A stretch of DNA of 64,000 nt from Bacillus sp. USDA818B3_A (GTDB taxonomy: Bacteria > Bacillota > Bacilli > Bacillales > Cytobacillaceae), in the NCBI RefSeq assembly GCF_009928415.1, contig NZ_JAABNN010000003.1:216145-280144 (forward strand), given 5' to 3'. Both the position numbers and the translations under genes were made by a program. Under the pieces are notes generated by a model, which had not been told where the DNA came from, did no database searches, and worked only from the letters and a program-made list of their open reading frames with translations. Shown here piece by piece: positions 45,316 through 54,612 of the stretch. Numbering within the stretch: position 1 is the first letter of the stretch; every line of letters begins with the position of its first letter.

Positions 45316-45762
45316 TTAATAAATCCATTGGTTAATCAGCTTTGAATAATCGACCAACTCTTCTTCTTTAAAGAATAGACCGATTTCACGTTCTGCACTT
45401 GCAGGGGAATCCGAACCATGAATGACATTTTTACCAACAATCAGACCAAAATCACCGCGAATGGTTCCTGGTGCAGCGTCCTTTGGATTAGTAACACCCA
45501 TCATTTGGCGGGCCGTTGCGATCACATTCTCACCTTGCCAAACCATCGCAAAAACAGGTCCAGATGTGATAAAGCTTACTAATTCCCCAAAAAAAGGACG
45601 CTCTTTATGCTCACCATAATGTTCTTCAGCAAGTTCATTCGGAATACTCATTAATTTTGCCCCAACTAATTGGAAGCCTTTCTTTTCAAAACGAGATACA
45701 ATTTCCCCAATAAGGTTACGTTGAACTCCGTCCGGCTTTACCATTAAAAATGTTCTCTCCAT
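45316..45762 (-). CDS. ndk: Nucleoside diphosphate kinase
   Basis: The 148-residue enzyme moves phosphate between nucleoside tri- and diphosphates. It has [38 protein letters not shown], and the phosphorylated His in [20 protein letters not shown] 45762 (AGGGGTGG upstream) is the family start; an in-frame extension of 16 codons covers the promoter. It ends at the family A repeat, which may serve as its 3' structure. Confidence 0.96.
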   Translation of the reverse strand: MERTFLMVKPDGVQRNLIGEIVSRFEKKGFQLVGAKLMSIPNELAEEHYGEHKERPFFGELVSFITSGPVFAMVWQGENVIATARQMMGVTNPKDAAPGTIRGDFGLIVGKNVIHGSDSPASAEREIGLFFKEEELVDYSKLINQWIY

Positions 45763-45781
45763 GAATTCCACCCCTAAAAAT

Positions 45782-45810
45782 ATTATGTATATGGTTGTTA
45801 GGTTGAACAA
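45782..45810 (-). promoter_or_regulatory. Sigma-A promoter of ndk
   Basis: On the minus strand TTGTTC (45810-45805), 17 nt, CATAAT (45787-45782): the same hexamers and spacing as the aroF promoter. Confidence 0.6.
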
Positions 45811-45868
45811 TCCATGAAAATGTTATCATTTTTTTGAATATTTAGCAAGCTTACATTTGCTTAGGAAA

Positions 45869-46831
45869 CTAGAACTTTCGTCTGCCTATATATTTGGCAA
45901 TGTCGCGCAAGGTCTTTTTTGCTTTATTCTCAGGCAATTCTTCTAAAACGGTTAATGCTTTATCTAAGTAGTGATCACTTAAAATGAACGCCTTTTCTAT
46001 GGCACCAGATTGTTTAATGAGAGATATAATTCTATTTATTTCCTCGGGCATCATTTTTTCGTGTACCTTTTTTATTTCGCTTAGTATCTGAAAATCGTTC
46101 ATAGCAAATAGGGCAGGGGCGGTAATATTTCCTTGTAAAAGATCGCTTCCAGCCGGTTTACCTAACTCCTTTTCAGTTGAGGTGAAATCCAAAATATCAT
46201 CTATGATCTGATAGGACATACCAACATAATACCCAAACTGGAAAAGTTTCCTATGATAATGTTCTTCCACTCCTGCAGAAATGGCTCCTAACTGACAGCT
46301 TACAGCGATTAACAGGGCCGTCTTCCTTTTTATTCTTCTTAGATAGTCCCTTAGATTTTGATCAAAACGATATTTATCCTTAATTTGCTGAATTTCCCCG
46401 ACCGTAACTTCCACAATGGTATTGGCCAGTATTTTATGTGCTTCTGGTTTATTAATATTGGTCATTAATTCAAGGGCAAGGGCAAAAACGAAATCACCTG
46501 TATACATGGCAATTTTATTATCCCATTTTGATTTGACGGTTGGCTGTCCGCGGCGAAGATCTGCATCATCGATGACATCATCGTGTACGAGGGAGGCCAT
46601 GTGAATTAATTCCAAGGCAACAGCAACATTTTTCAGCACATGAATGTCATAAGACCCAAATTTCCCTGCAAGCAAAACAAAAACAGGACGAATTCGTTTT
46701 CCTCCGGCTTGTAATGTATGCATAGAAGCTTGTTTCAAAAGAAGAGACTCCGGCTGGATCGTCTCTTCGAGCTCTTTCTCTATTATGTTAATATCCGAAT
46801 TCAAAAATGAATACATCATTTTTAATTTCAT
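45869..46831 (-). CDS. hepT: Heptaprenyl diphosphate synthase, catalytic subunit
   Basis: The 320-residue trans-prenyltransferase has GGKRIRPVFVLLAG, the first Asp-rich motif VHDDVIDDADLRRG, GDFVFALALELM, KTALLIAVSCQLGA and the second motif YQIIDDILDFT. With HepS it makes the C35 side chain of menaquinone-7. Third in hepS-menH-hepT, 45 nt after menH. Confidence 0.95.
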   Translation of the reverse strand: MKLKMMYSFLNSDINIIEKELEETIQPESLLLKQASMHTLQAGGKRIRPVFVLLAGKFGSYDIHVLKNVAVALELIHMASLVHDDVIDDADLRRGQPTVKSKWDNKIAMYTGDFVFALALELMTNINKPEAHKILANTIVEVTVGEIQQIKDKYRFDQNLRDYLRRIKRKTALLIAVSCQLGAISAGVEEHYHRKLFQFGYYVGMSYQIIDDILDFTSTEKELGKPAGSDLLQGNITAPALFAMNDFQILSEIKKVHEKMMPEEINRIISLIKQSGAIEKAFILSDHYLDKALTVLEELPENKAKKTLRDIAKYIGRRKF

Positions 46832-46876
46832 TTGTATTCACCCTGCTTTTCATCCTGTCTTCATTTTTACTTAATT

Positions 46877-47578
46877 CTATTTTTTACCGAAATGGACTGC
46901 CGCAGCACCACCACTGTACGGTTTATATTTCACATCTTTAAATCCAGCTTTTTCAAATAACTTAGCCAGCTCTTTCATCCCTGGAAAATCACGTGCAGAT
47001 TCATGGAGCCAAGCATACTCCCGGTAACTTTTAGCAAGCAGCTTTCCAAACATAGGCATGATAAAACGAAAATAAAAGTAATAGAGCTGTTTGTAGCCAA
47101 TTAAGGTAGGCTGGGATGTTTCCAGGCAGACTGCCATCCCGCCAGGCTTCAGAACCCGTTGCATTTCCTTTAATACCTGCAGATAGTCCGGTACATTACG
47201 TAAACCAAAACCTATCGTCACATAATCGAAACTGTTATCAGGAAATGGTAATTCCATAGCATTGCCATGGATTAATGTGACCTGCTCGAGTCCTAACTCC
47301 TTCACCTTCTCTTTCCCGACATTTAGCATGTTTTGGCTAAAGTCTAGACCTGAAACTTTTCCTGACGGGCCAACTGCTTCTGCTAAAGCAATGGTCCAAT
47401 CTGCGGTTCCACAGCAAACATCGAGAGCTTTTGAACCAGGTTGAACATTCATTCTTCTCATGGTATCTTTCCGCCATTTAATGTGCTGCTGAAAACTAAT
47501 AACTGAATTCATTTTATCATAGTTATCAGATATCTTTTCGAACACATTATGAACGCGCTGTTCTTTCGATTGCTGCAT
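46877..47578 (-). CDS. menH: Demethylmenaquinone methyltransferase
   Basis: The 233-residue SAM-dependent enzyme makes menaquinone from demethylmenaquinone. It has [18 protein letters not shown], the SAM motif [40 protein letters not shown], and the end [13 protein letters not shown]. The UbiE/MenG family is called menH (menG) in Bacillus. Lies 3 nt after hepS. Confidence 0.95.
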   Translation of the reverse strand: MQQSKEQRVHNVFEKISDNYDKMNSVISFQQHIKWRKDTMRRMNVQPGSKALDVCCGTADWTIALAEAVGPSGKVSGLDFSQNMLNVGKEKVKELGLEQVTLIHGNAMELPFPDNSFDYVTIGFGLRNVPDYLQVLKEMQRVLKPGGMAVCLETSQPTLIGYKQLYYFYFRFIMPMFGKLLAKSYREYAWLHESARDFPGMKELAKLFEKAGFKDVKYKPYSGGAAAVHFGKK

Positions 47579-47581
47579 GTT

Positions 47582-48388
47582 TTACCCTTCTTCCACAAAA
47601 GTTTTTGCATTTGGCCGGTATTGACTTAATAATACTTCAACCCTTTTTGTAAGGAATTCATTTAAGTTCGGCAGATGTTTTAACCCATCTTCAACGGCTT
47701 CTTTTAAACCCTCTAAATAATCGTCACAAACCTGAAGCAGTCCTTGTGACTGCTTTGGTGTTAATTCTTCTATTTTGGTATCAAAGAAAAGAATCTGTTG
47801 CAATGATTGAAATAAATAAGATTGTCCAAATTGAAAATATTGTTCTCTTTCCTTTAATATTCGTTTAAATAATAAAAGATTGGCAATAAAACCATTCCAA
47901 TCCTCTGCTTTAAAATAATCAGAGACTTTTGTCAGTATAGAACTTTCCATCCTAATTATACTGGTCATTAAACTCTCTATTCCATCAAAGTCAGCCTGGT
48001 AAACAAGAATCTTGTTTTCGTTTACTTCCTTTACCCCTTTTGAAAGAGATTTTATCATTTCTACATCTTCTAAATCTGCAAGAAGCTTATAGTAAAGTCC
48101 GCTGAAATAATCTCCCGCAAGGACTGTTAACTGACGTTTTTTCTCATCAACTGCATCACCTGATATGTATTCATGGGTGTCAAGGGCAATTTGGATTAGC
48201 ATTGCAGACAAGGAATAGTTTTGCAGCTTTTTAAAAGAAAGTTCTAATGGTTCCATTATGGAGACAAGGATTAGCAGCTTATCCTCGTCAATAATTGGGG
48301 CTTCTATATACTGAAGTAAGTAGGGATCAAAAACCCTTTGTTCGACCTGCTCTTTTATTTTAGTGAATTTTTGTCGAATATCATGCAC
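47582..48388 (-). CDS. hepS: Heptaprenyl diphosphate synthase, small subunit
   Basis: The 268-residue helical partner subunit of HepT has the family features QIALDTHEYI, RQLTVLAGDYFSGLYYKLLA and IKSLSKGVKEVNENKI, and lacks catalytic Asp-rich motifs, as expected. GTG 48388 (AAGGG, 8 nt) gives MHDIRQKF, similar to other HepS starts; an ATG two codons earlier overlaps the ribosome site. Confidence 0.88.
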   Translation of the reverse strand: MHDIRQKFTKIKEQVEQRVFDPYLLQYIEAPIIDEDKLLILVSIMEPLELSFKKLQNYSLSAMLIQIALDTHEYISGDAVDEKKRQLTVLAGDYFSGLYYKLLADLEDVEMIKSLSKGVKEVNENKILVYQADFDGIESLMTSIIRMESSILTKVSDYFKAEDWNGFIANLLLFKRILKEREQYFQFGQSYLFQSLQQILFFDTKIEELTPKQSQGLLQVCDDYLEGLKEAVEDGLKHLPNLNEFLTKRVEVLLSQYRPNAKTFVEEG

Positions 48389-48522
48389 TTTCATCACCCT
48401 TACATCCCCAATGTAATCACTTTATGTATTTTAATTATCTATTTTGTTTGGGATTTTCATGCCCATATAATGCCCCATTTACCATAAAATTAAATAACTC
48501 AATTAACAACAAGGCAGACATC

Positions 48523-48531
48523 ATTATATCA
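48523..48531 (-). promoter_or_regulatory. Extended -10 promoter of hepS-menH-hepT
   Basis: TGATATAAT on the minus strand is a perfect extended -10. Its leader would be about 125 nt; I see no known motif in that leader. Confidence 0.5.
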
Positions 48532-48602
48532 TAAAAGGTCAACCATGGGCAGAAATTCACAAAATAATCACTGATGTTAAGATAACGTTTTCCCTGCCCA
48601 TC

Positions 48603-48839
48603 CTATTTCTTTGCTTCACTTTCAATCTCGCCAAATTGAGTGAGAATTTTAGCTTTTCCACGAATTTTAATTGCGGAGGTATGTTCCGTAAACTGAGCAA
48701 TCAGCACTTCCCCTTTATCAAGCTTTTCTGAATGATGGAATCTTGTATCAGATCCTCTTGTTAAGCCAATTACACTAACTCCATCATCTTCTGCTTTAAT
48801 CACCACATAATCGCTGTTTTGTGAATTTCGTTTCTCCAA
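48603..48839 (-). CDS. mtrB: Tryptophan RNA-binding attenuation protein TRAP
   Basis: The 78-residue protein has the near-invariant TRAP core [40 protein letters not shown] and [15 protein letters not shown]. It forms an 11-subunit ring which binds GAG/UAG repeats in RNA when charged with tryptophan. TTG 48839 (GGAGGG, 6 nt) is chosen. It follows folE by 37 nt. Its usual target, the trp operon, is not at its normal site in this window. Confidence 0.95.
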   Translation of the reverse strand: MEKRNSQNSDYVVIKAEDDGVSVIGLTRGSDTRFHHSEKLDKGEVLIAQFTEHTSAIKIRGKAKILTQFGEIESEAKK

Positions 48840-48876
48840 ATTCAACCCTCCATTACTTGTAGAAATCATATTATCC

Positions 48877-49443
48877 TTAATATTTTATTAAAGATAATAC
48901 TTCTGATCTTGCAACTGCATCATCCGCAAGCGTCCCACGGACTGCTGTTGTGACGGTTTTAGAACCTGGTTTTTTTACACCGCGCATGGTCATGCACATA
49001 TGCTCAGCCTCCACAACAACCATTACACCGCGGGGGTCAAGCTTTTCCATCATGCTATCAGCTATTGTCGATGTAATCCGCTCCTGAAGCTGCGGTCTTT
49101 TTGCAACAGCCTCTACGGCACGTGCTAATTTACTCAGACCTGTAACACGGCCATTTTGCGGAATATATGCCACATGTGCTTTTCCAAAGAAAGGTACTAA
49201 ATGATGTTCACACATGGAATAAAATGGGATATCCTTAACTAAGACAAGCTCTTCGTGATCTTCACTAAAAATAGTTTCGAAATGCTGTTTTGGATCCTCA
49301 TTTAATCCGCTGAAAACTTCCTCATACATTTTAGCTACCCGTTTTGGTGTATCAAGCAGGCCTTCACGATTTGGGTTCTCACCAATTGCTTCTAATATTA
49401 AACGTACCGCCTCTTCAATTTGCGGACGATTGATTTGCGACAT
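48877..49443 (-). CDS. folE: GTP cyclohydrolase I
   Basis: The 188-residue zinc enzyme opens the folate/pterin pathway. Motifs are [40 protein letters not shown] with zinc Cys and His, [20 protein letters not shown] and [15 protein letters not shown] (second zinc Cys). Called mtrA in B. subtilis, where it pairs with mtrB as here. ATG 49443 has AGGAGG upstream. Confidence 0.96.
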   Translation of the reverse strand: MSQINRPQIEEAVRLILEAIGENPNREGLLDTPKRVAKMYEEVFSGLNEDPKQHFETIFSEDHEELVLVKDIPFYSMCEHHLVPFFGKAHVAYIPQNGRVTGLSKLARAVEAVAKRPQLQERITSTIADSMMEKLDPRGVMVVVEAEHMCMTMRGVKKPGSKTVTTAVRGTLADDAVARSEVLSLIKY

Positions 49444-49490
49444 ACCGAATTCCTCCTAAAGTATATCTTTTAAGAATAAACAACATTTAC

Positions 49491-49520
49491 ATATTAGCAC
49501 AATCATTTCTATGCAAGCAA
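49491..49520 (-). promoter_or_regulatory. Promoter of folE-mtrB
   Basis: On the minus strand TTGCTT (49520-49515), 18 nt ending in TGC, then TAATAT (49496-49491): both a -35 and an extended -10. Confidence 0.55.
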
Positions 49521-49547
49521 AAAAATAGACGTTTTCTTACAAACTAA

Positions 49548-49781
49548 AGCGGAAGCGCCTTGACCAGCCCCGACAAGCAAAAGACAAGCCGGCCGAAAGG
49601 TTGTTCTTTAACCTTTAGGACGGATTGACCTAAATGTGGAGGCGACTGCCCTGGGACGATAGACTAAGACGCACCCTGCAAGAAGGCGCTTTTTGCCTTC
49701 TTCAGGGGGTGGGTTAGGCTTCAGTCCCAAGGAGCCGCAACTGGATAAGCTTGTGACCTCGAGGGGCTAGGCGCTGGAGCT
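49548..49781. repeat. Palindromic dispersed repeat, family B, long copy
   Basis: Arms AGCGGAAGCGCCT (49548-49560) and AGGCGCTGGAGCT (49769-49781) are complementary at 10 of 13 positions. The left half shares CAAGCCGGCCGAAAGG..GACGGATTG with the short copy at 23926. The right half adds a hairpin GAAGGC-GCTTTTT-GCCTTC. GC content is far above the surroundings. It fills most of the folE-hbs gap (49444-49852), where I see no gene. Confidence 0.75.
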
Positions 49782-49852
49782 GGACGTCGACAGTCCTTTT
49801 TATTAACAGTTATCCCACAAGCGAAAATTTAATAATTTCTTAAACGATAAAA

Positions 49853-49880
49853 AAAGGCCATGGACTTTCCCATGACCTTT
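49853..49880 (-). terminator. Terminator of hbs
   Basis: On the minus strand AAAGGTCATGG / CCATGGCCTTT (one U-G pair), loop GAAAGT, followed by TTTTA. Confidence 0.85.
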
Positions 49881-49918
49881 GCTCTTAAGCTACCCACTTA
49901 AAGCAATCATTTATGTAA

Positions 49919-50191
49919 TTACTTAACAGCATCTTTAAGCGCTTTACCTGGTTTAAAAGCTGGTACCTTGCTTGCAGCGATTTCGATTTCATCACCTGTT
50001 TGAGGGTTACGCCCTTTACGAGCAGCACGCTCACGTACTTCAAAGTTACCAAAACCAATTAATTGAACCTTGTCACCATTTTTTAAAGCATCTAAAATCG
50101 CATCAAAAACAGCATCAACTGCTTTTGTAGCGTCCTTTTTTGAAAGCTCGCTCGCTTCAGCAACTGCATTAATAAGTTCTGTCTTGTTCAT
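49919..50191 (-). CDS. hbs: Nucleoid protein HBsu (HU family)
   Basis: The 90-residue HU protein has [30 protein letters not shown], the [21 protein letters not shown] arm and [16 protein letters not shown]. It is an essential DNA-bending chromosome protein. ATG 50191 (GGAGGTG, 7 nt) is the family start, three codons inside the longest frame. Confidence 0.97.
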   Translation of the reverse strand: MNKTELINAVAEASELSKKDATKAVDAVFDAILDALKNGDKVQLIGFGNFEVRERAARKGRNPQTGDEIEIAASKVPAFKPGKALKDAVK

Positions 50192-50526
50192 GCCATTCAC
50201 CTCCTCCCAAAGAAATTATCAAGATTCGTAAATAAGATTACTTATCTACATTTCTAAACAATTTTTCTAATTTCTATACGTCATAGTAAGGTTTTATTAC
50301 CAAAGTAATACATTTTTACTACTTTATGGTCCTTAATCTATTTTTTTAATAAAAACCCTTGAGAAATAAAGGTTTCAAGGACTATAACGTAATTCTGTTA
50401 AAAGATTATCATAATCATTTCCGCATATCAAGAAGATTTCATGAAATAATGGTAATCTTTTCTTTGGTTCATCAATATTCTGCTATTTTTGTCTTATTTT
50501 TAGAAATAGATTTAGGCAAAAAAAAA
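50192..50526. other. Gene-free AT-rich stretch upstream of hbs
   Basis: About 335 bp between hbs and spoIVA holds no frame with a ribosome site and no recognised RNA. It must contain the hbs promoter. The best match I find on the minus strand (TTACTT, 17 nt, TATGAC, near 50284) is too poor to call. Confidence 0.5.
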
Positions 50527-50543
50527 GACTCCAAATTGGAGCC
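50527..50543 (-). terminator. Terminator of spoIVA
   Basis: On the minus strand a short stem GGCTCCAA-TTTGGAGTC is followed by T8, starting 7 nt after the stop. Confidence 0.75.
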
Positions 50544-50549
50544 ATACAT

Positions 50550-52028
50550 TTAGAGGATAATAGCAATTAATCCGCCAGAACCTTCGTTAATAATTCTCTC
50601 TAACGTTTCTTTTAACTTATATCTTGCATTCTCTGGCATTAAGGAAAGCTTAGCTTGAATTCCCTCGCGTACGATGGAACTTAAACTCCGGCCAAAGATG
50701 TCTGAATTCCAGATGGAAAGCGGATCATCCTCAAAGTCCTGCATCAGGTATCGGACTAATTCCTCACTTTGTTTTTCGGTACCGATAATAGGAGCAAATT
50801 CAGATTCAACATCGACTTTGATCATATGAATCGATGGAGCTACTGCTCTCAGCCTGACGCCAAATCTAGCTCCCTGACGGATGATCTCTGGTTCCTCTAG
50901 ACTCATATCCGTTAGTGTAGGGGAAGCAATTCCATACCCTGTTTGTTTCACCATTTTCAAGGCATCAGCAATATGATCATACTCTGCCTTGGCATGAGCG
51001 AAATCCTGCATTAATTCAAGTAAGTGATCCTTCCCTCTAATTTCCACTCCGACAATTTCTTTTAATATATCATCATACAATTCATCGGGCGCAATTAAAT
51101 CAATTTCAGCCACGCCGGAACCCATTTCAATACCTGCTAATCCAGCCCTTTCAATGAATTCAAAGTCGCTGAAACTTTGAACCACACGGTCAACATCTCT
51201 CAATCTCTTGATATCTTTAACTGTTTCTTTAACAGCATCCTGATAGCTTGCACGGAGCCAATGATTCTCTCTTAACACCATGACCCAGCTTGGAAGGTTC
51301 ACATTCACCTCTAGTACTGGGAACTCGTATAATGCCTCACGAAGGACATTGAGCACATCACTGTCCCGCATACTTTCAACACTCATTGCAAGAACAGGAA
51401 TATCATATTTCTCTGCTAAACTTGATCTTAACGTTTCAGTAGCAGGGTGATATGGCTGAGCACTGTTGACAACCATAATAAATGGTTTTCCAACTTCCTT
51501 TAACTCATTTATTACTCTTTCTTCCGCCTCAATATAATTACTTCTTGGAATTTCACCGATTGTACCATCAGTGGTAACCACAACTCCAATGGTGGAATGT
51601 TCTTGAATCACTTTTCTTGTACCAATTTCTGCAGCTTCATGGAATGGGATAGGTTCCTCATACCAAGGTGTATTAATCATTCTCGGCCCATTTTCATCTT
51701 CATACCCTTTAGCACCAGGGACTGTGTAACCCACGCAATCTACTAACCTGATATTAACATTAAGCCCCTCGTCGACATTCACAGTGGCCGCTTGATTAGG
51801 AACAAACTTCGGCTCGGTGGTCATAATGGTTTTACCAGCTGCACTTTGCGGCAGCTCATCCTGTGCCCGAGACCTTTCTGCTTCACTGCTTATATTCGGT
51901 AAGACAACAAGCTCCATGAACTTTTTTATAAATGTTGATTTTCCTGTTCGAACTGCTCCGACTACTCCTAAATAAATATCACCGCCTGTTCTCTCGGCAA
52001 TATCTTTAAAAATATCAACCTTTTCCAA
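50550..52028 (-). CDS. spoIVA: Stage IV sporulation protein A
   Basis: The 492-residue ATPase polymerises on the forespore to form the coat basement layer. Nearly all of it is highly conserved: MEKVDIFKDIAERTGG, Walker A GAVRTGKSTFIKKF, RLVDCVGYTVPGAKGYEDE, TTDGTIGEIPR, and the membrane-targeting C-terminus NEGSGGLIAIIL. The start is TTG 52028 with GGGAGGGG upstream. A sigma-E type promoter lies about 70-100 nt upstream. Confidence 0.97.
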   Translation of the reverse strand: MEKVDIFKDIAERTGGDIYLGVVGAVRTGKSTFIKKFMELVVLPNISSEAERSRAQDELPQSAAGKTIMTTEPKFVPNQAATVNVDEGLNVNIRLVDCVGYTVPGAKGYEDENGPRMINTPWYEEPIPFHEAAEIGTRKVIQEHSTIGVVVTTDGTIGEIPRSNYIEAEERVINELKEVGKPFIMVVNSAQPYHPATETLRSSLAEKYDIPVLAMSVESMRDSDVLNVLREALYEFPVLEVNVNLPSWVMVLRENHWLRASYQDAVKETVKDIKRLRDVDRVVQSFSDFEFIERAGLAGIEMGSGVAEIDLIAPDELYDDILKEIVGVEIRGKDHLLELMQDFAHAKAEYDHIADALKMVKQTGYGIASPTLTDMSLEEPEIIRQGARFGVRLRAVAPSIHMIKVDVESEFAPIIGTEKQSEELVRYLMQDFEDDPLSIWNSDIFGRSLSSIVREGIQAKLSLMPENARYKLKETLERIINEGSGGLIAIIL

Positions 52029-52097
52029 GTGATCCCCTCCCGATCATAGAGTAAAGTGGGATAATATCATCCATATTAGGTATTTTTGGACAGTATA

Positions 52098-52127
52098 TAT
52101 TTATGATGTTGTCCTATCTTGTTATGA
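52098..52127 (-). promoter_or_regulatory. Possible sigma-E promoter of spoIVA
   Basis: On the minus strand TCATAAC (52127-52121), 15 nt, CATAAATA (52105-52098) resembles the sigma-E pattern KMATATT-N14/15-CATACAHT (11 of 15). spoIVA is sigma-E dependent in B. subtilis. Confidence 0.45.
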
Positions 52128-52225
52128 CACTTTTATAAAATTTTTTACCCCCTTGTTAAAAATTCACTTGATGTACTGATATCTGTTTTACTTTGCTCTT
52201 TAGGTAGAATGGAGGGTTTCTAACC

Positions 52226-52279
52226 ATGGCTAACCGATACGTTCACCGAGTCATATCGCCATTAATTGAATTAGCATAA
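52226..52279 (+). CDS. Possible 17-residue peptide
   Basis: ATG 52226 with GGAGG 10 nt upstream opens a frame for MANRYVHRVISPLIELA and ends TAA just before the yphF terminator hairpin. It is the only plus-strand candidate in the 52029-52376 gap. I do not recognise it, and chance is a real possibility. Confidence 0.2.
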   Translation: MANRYVHRVISPLIELA

Positions 52280-52281
52280 AA

Positions 52282-52319
52282 AACCCTTCTCCTACAATAT
52301 ATTTCATAGGAAAAGGGTT
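52282..52319 (-). terminator. Terminator of yphE-yphF
   Basis: On the minus strand AACCCTTTTCCTA / TAGGAGAAGGGTT (one mismatch), 12-nt loop, then TTTTATG. Confidence 0.8.
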
Positions 52320-52376
52320 ATGACAAAAATTAAAACGGTACAGTATGCTGCACTATTTCTAGGGGACTGGACTAAG

Positions 52377-53087
52377 TTATTCTTCTAAAAAAACAGGTTC
52401 TTTCGTCTTAGAATCGATGGTAATGGGAAGAGAATATGCCGGAACAAACATCGAGTCATTTACTAAGATTGATAGTATATCCTCGCCTGGGTTTGGTTTA
52501 ATTCCTGTCTTTTTTAACATCTGGTAAAGATCAGGGCGATAATCAATATATACCTCTGCATCGCCAGTGATAACGAATGAAAGGTTTTGATTAGTAAATG
52601 GACTGACCGCAAAGGGTGCTTTCTTGTATCCAAGTTTGGTAAAATCGAGCGAAAAAACATTTTTGGCAATTTGTTCTTTATATGGGGGATAACCAGTTGA
52701 TTCGATCCTTAATTTTATTTCACGAATCGTTTCAGCCATCCTTAAATCCAACAATTTAACAGTGGGGTCTGTCTCAACATTAACAAGCACATATTGAAAG
52801 ATACCACCACTCTCAAAGGCATTTCCTGGCGGTTCAGCCATATACTTTGGGGCAATTTTTTTAAATTCTATTGGGTACTTTTGATAAATAGGCGTACCCG
52901 CTTCCTTCGTTTTAATCGGCAGAATCCCGCCATTGTCTTTTTGAAATTCATCAACAGCCGTTTGGACCGCTTTCATTTGATCTTTATACGGCACTTGATT
53001 TTGAGTCAATTCCTCTTTTGGATACATACAGCCCGATAAGAGCACAGCTGTAATCATAAAAAAGCTAATCAGCATTTTTCTTTTCAT
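52377..53087 (-). CDS. yphF: YphF lipoprotein
   Basis: The 236-residue protein has a lipoprotein signal (FFMITAVLLSGCMYPKEEL, lipobox LSGC) and an extracytoplasmic domain with QTAVDEFQKDNGGILPIKTKE and FVITGDAEVYIDYRPDLYQML. This agrees with YphF of B. subtilis in size and place. The function is unknown. Follows yphE by 29 nt; ended by the terminator at 52282. Confidence 0.82.
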   Translation of the reverse strand: MKRKMLISFFMITAVLLSGCMYPKEELTQNQVPYKDQMKAVQTAVDEFQKDNGGILPIKTKEAGTPIYQKYPIEFKKIAPKYMAEPPGNAFESGGIFQYVLVNVETDPTVKLLDLRMAETIREIKLRIESTGYPPYKEQIAKNVFSLDFTKLGYKKAPFAVSPFTNQNLSFVITGDAEVYIDYRPDLYQMLKKTGIKPNPGEDILSILVNDSMFVPAYSLPITIDSKTKEPVFLEE

Positions 53088-53116
53088 AAAATCACCTATG
53101 TATGTTCAATTATTAT

Positions 53117-53302
53117 TCAAGTCAAGAAAACAATCAATAAGGTCAATCCTGCAACAATCATAAATAAATAAGCCATTATAGCAGTTATGATACGAAATAC
53201 CCCTTTAAACTTATACCTGCTTAAATAAATGGTGATAATGGCAAGAAACATTAAAGCCATACCTGCAATGGATATCCACATCTTCATCATAGCTGGTGAC
53301 AA
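53117..53302 (-). CDS. yphE: YphE, DUF2768 membrane protein
   Basis: The 61-residue protein has two membrane helices (MWISIAGMALMFLAIITIYL and IITAIMAYLFMIVAGLTLLI) joined by a basic loop SRYKFKG. TTG 53302 (GGGGG, 8 nt) gives MSPAMMKMWIS; seven more codons are open. The function is unknown; the place is that of yphE. Upstream is the gpsA terminator. Confidence 0.78.
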   Translation of the reverse strand: MSPAMMKMWISIAGMALMFLAIITIYLSRYKFKGVFRIITAIMAYLFMIVAGLTLLIVFLT

Positions 53303-53373
53303 AACATATTCCCCCTTTTTCAAAAATTAATTATAACATAGGTATTATTATAAAAAAATTTTAAATAAAAAAA

Positions 53374-53406
53374 CTGAAGTAAAGAGGGGCGAATTCTTTA
53401 CTTCAG
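53374..53406 (-). terminator. Terminator of der-gpsA
   Basis: The perfect 12-bp stem CTGAAGTAAAGA / TCTTTACTTCAG, 9-nt loop, is followed by TTTTTTTA on the minus strand. Confidence 0.9.
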
Positions 53407-53531
53407 CCAGTTTTGGACTAAATAACCCATTCTCCAACGGTTACTACCAGGTTGCTTCGTTGCATTGTATGCAACCTAGAGAAAAAAAGCATCAGAAAAT
53501 AGCCTATTTTCTTAATAAAAACGCACATTTT

Positions 53532-54590
53532 TTAGTCTTCAAGTGATTTTTCTTCAAGGACATTCACTAAATCTTCCATTTCATGTGTCCGGCCCCGCGA
53601 CATCAGCACATCAACGGCATCCTTGGCGTTTTTACCATTAAATAATACATTATAAAGAGCAGTTGTAATTGGCATTTGAACATCATACTTTTGTGCAAGC
53701 TGATAGGCCGCTTTTGTTGTTCTTACCCCTTCAACCACCATGCCCATGCTTTCTAGTACCTCGTTAAGTGTTTTTCCCTTACCCAGCAGATTCCCTGCCT
53801 TCCAGTTTCTTGAATGAACACTTGTACACGTAACAATGAGATCTCCGATTCCTGTTAATCCTGAAAATGTTAAAGGGTTAGCACCTATTTTTGTTCCGAG
53901 CCGGGCAATTTCAGCCAATCCACGTGTCATTAAAGCCGCTTTGGCATTGTCACCGTAACCAAGTCCGTCTGTGATGCCTGCAGCCAGGGCAATAATATTC
54001 TTCAATGCCCCGCCAATCTCCACACCAACGACATCTGAATTAGTATAGACACGGAAGTTTTGATTGATAAATAAATCTTGGATAAGTTCGGCCGCTTCCA
54101 TATTTTCAGATGAAACAGCAACTGTTGTCGGGTGTCTCAGACTCACCTCTTCGGCATGACTTGGGCCCGATAAAACCACAACATCCTTCAGAATCTCTTT
54201 TGGCATTTCTTCTTGAATAATTTCGGTAATTCGTAACAAGGTGTTAGGCTCAATCCCTTTACTTACATGAGTGATCACAAGCGGGGTTTTTTGAATAGCC
54301 CGGATTTTCCCAAGCACTTCCCGGATGGCTTTTGTAGGAACAGCTAGGATGATGTTATCTACTCCCGCCAAGGCATCACTAAGTGAGGCATAACCGACAA
54401 TTAACTCTGGCAGAATGATCTCAGGTAAATATTTTTTATTCGTGTGGGATTGATTGATTTCCTTCACCTGATCCTCGTTATGACTCCACAAACGTACTTC
54501 ATGGTCGTTATCTGCCAATACAATTGCAAGGGCAGTTCCCCAGCTTCCTGCCCCAATAACTGCTATTGTGGTCTTGTTTACCTCCTGCAT
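53532..54590 (-). CDS. gpsA: Glycerol-3-phosphate dehydrogenase (NAD(P)+)
   Basis: The 352-residue enzyme makes sn-glycerol 3-phosphate for phospholipids. It has [55 protein letters not shown], and the catalytic Lys in [32 protein letters not shown]-type blocks. ATG 54590 has AGGTGA at 6 nt. Lies 22 nt after der; closed by the terminator at 53374. Confidence 0.96.
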   Translation of the reverse strand: MQEVNKTTIAVIGAGSWGTALAIVLADNDHEVRLWSHNEDQVKEINQSHTNKKYLPEIILPELIVGYASLSDALAGVDNIILAVPTKAIREVLGKIRAIQKTPLVITHVSKGIEPNTLLRITEIIQEEMPKEILKDVVVLSGPSHAEEVSLRHPTTVAVSSENMEAAELIQDLFINQNFRVYTNSDVVGVEIGGALKNIIALAAGITDGLGYGDNAKAALMTRGLAEIARLGTKIGANPLTFSGLTGIGDLIVTCTSVHSRNWKAGNLLGKGKTLNEVLESMGMVVEGVRTTKAAYQLAQKYDVQMPITTALYNVLFNGKNAKDAVDVLMSRGRTHEMEDLVNVLEEKSLED

Positions 54591-54612
54591 AACTATTCAC
54601 CTCACCTTTTTA

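Noticed and set aside
50359-50553. 64-codon plus-strand frame between hbs and spoIVA
   Set aside because: No ribosome site, and its end runs through the spoIVA terminator; composition looks random.
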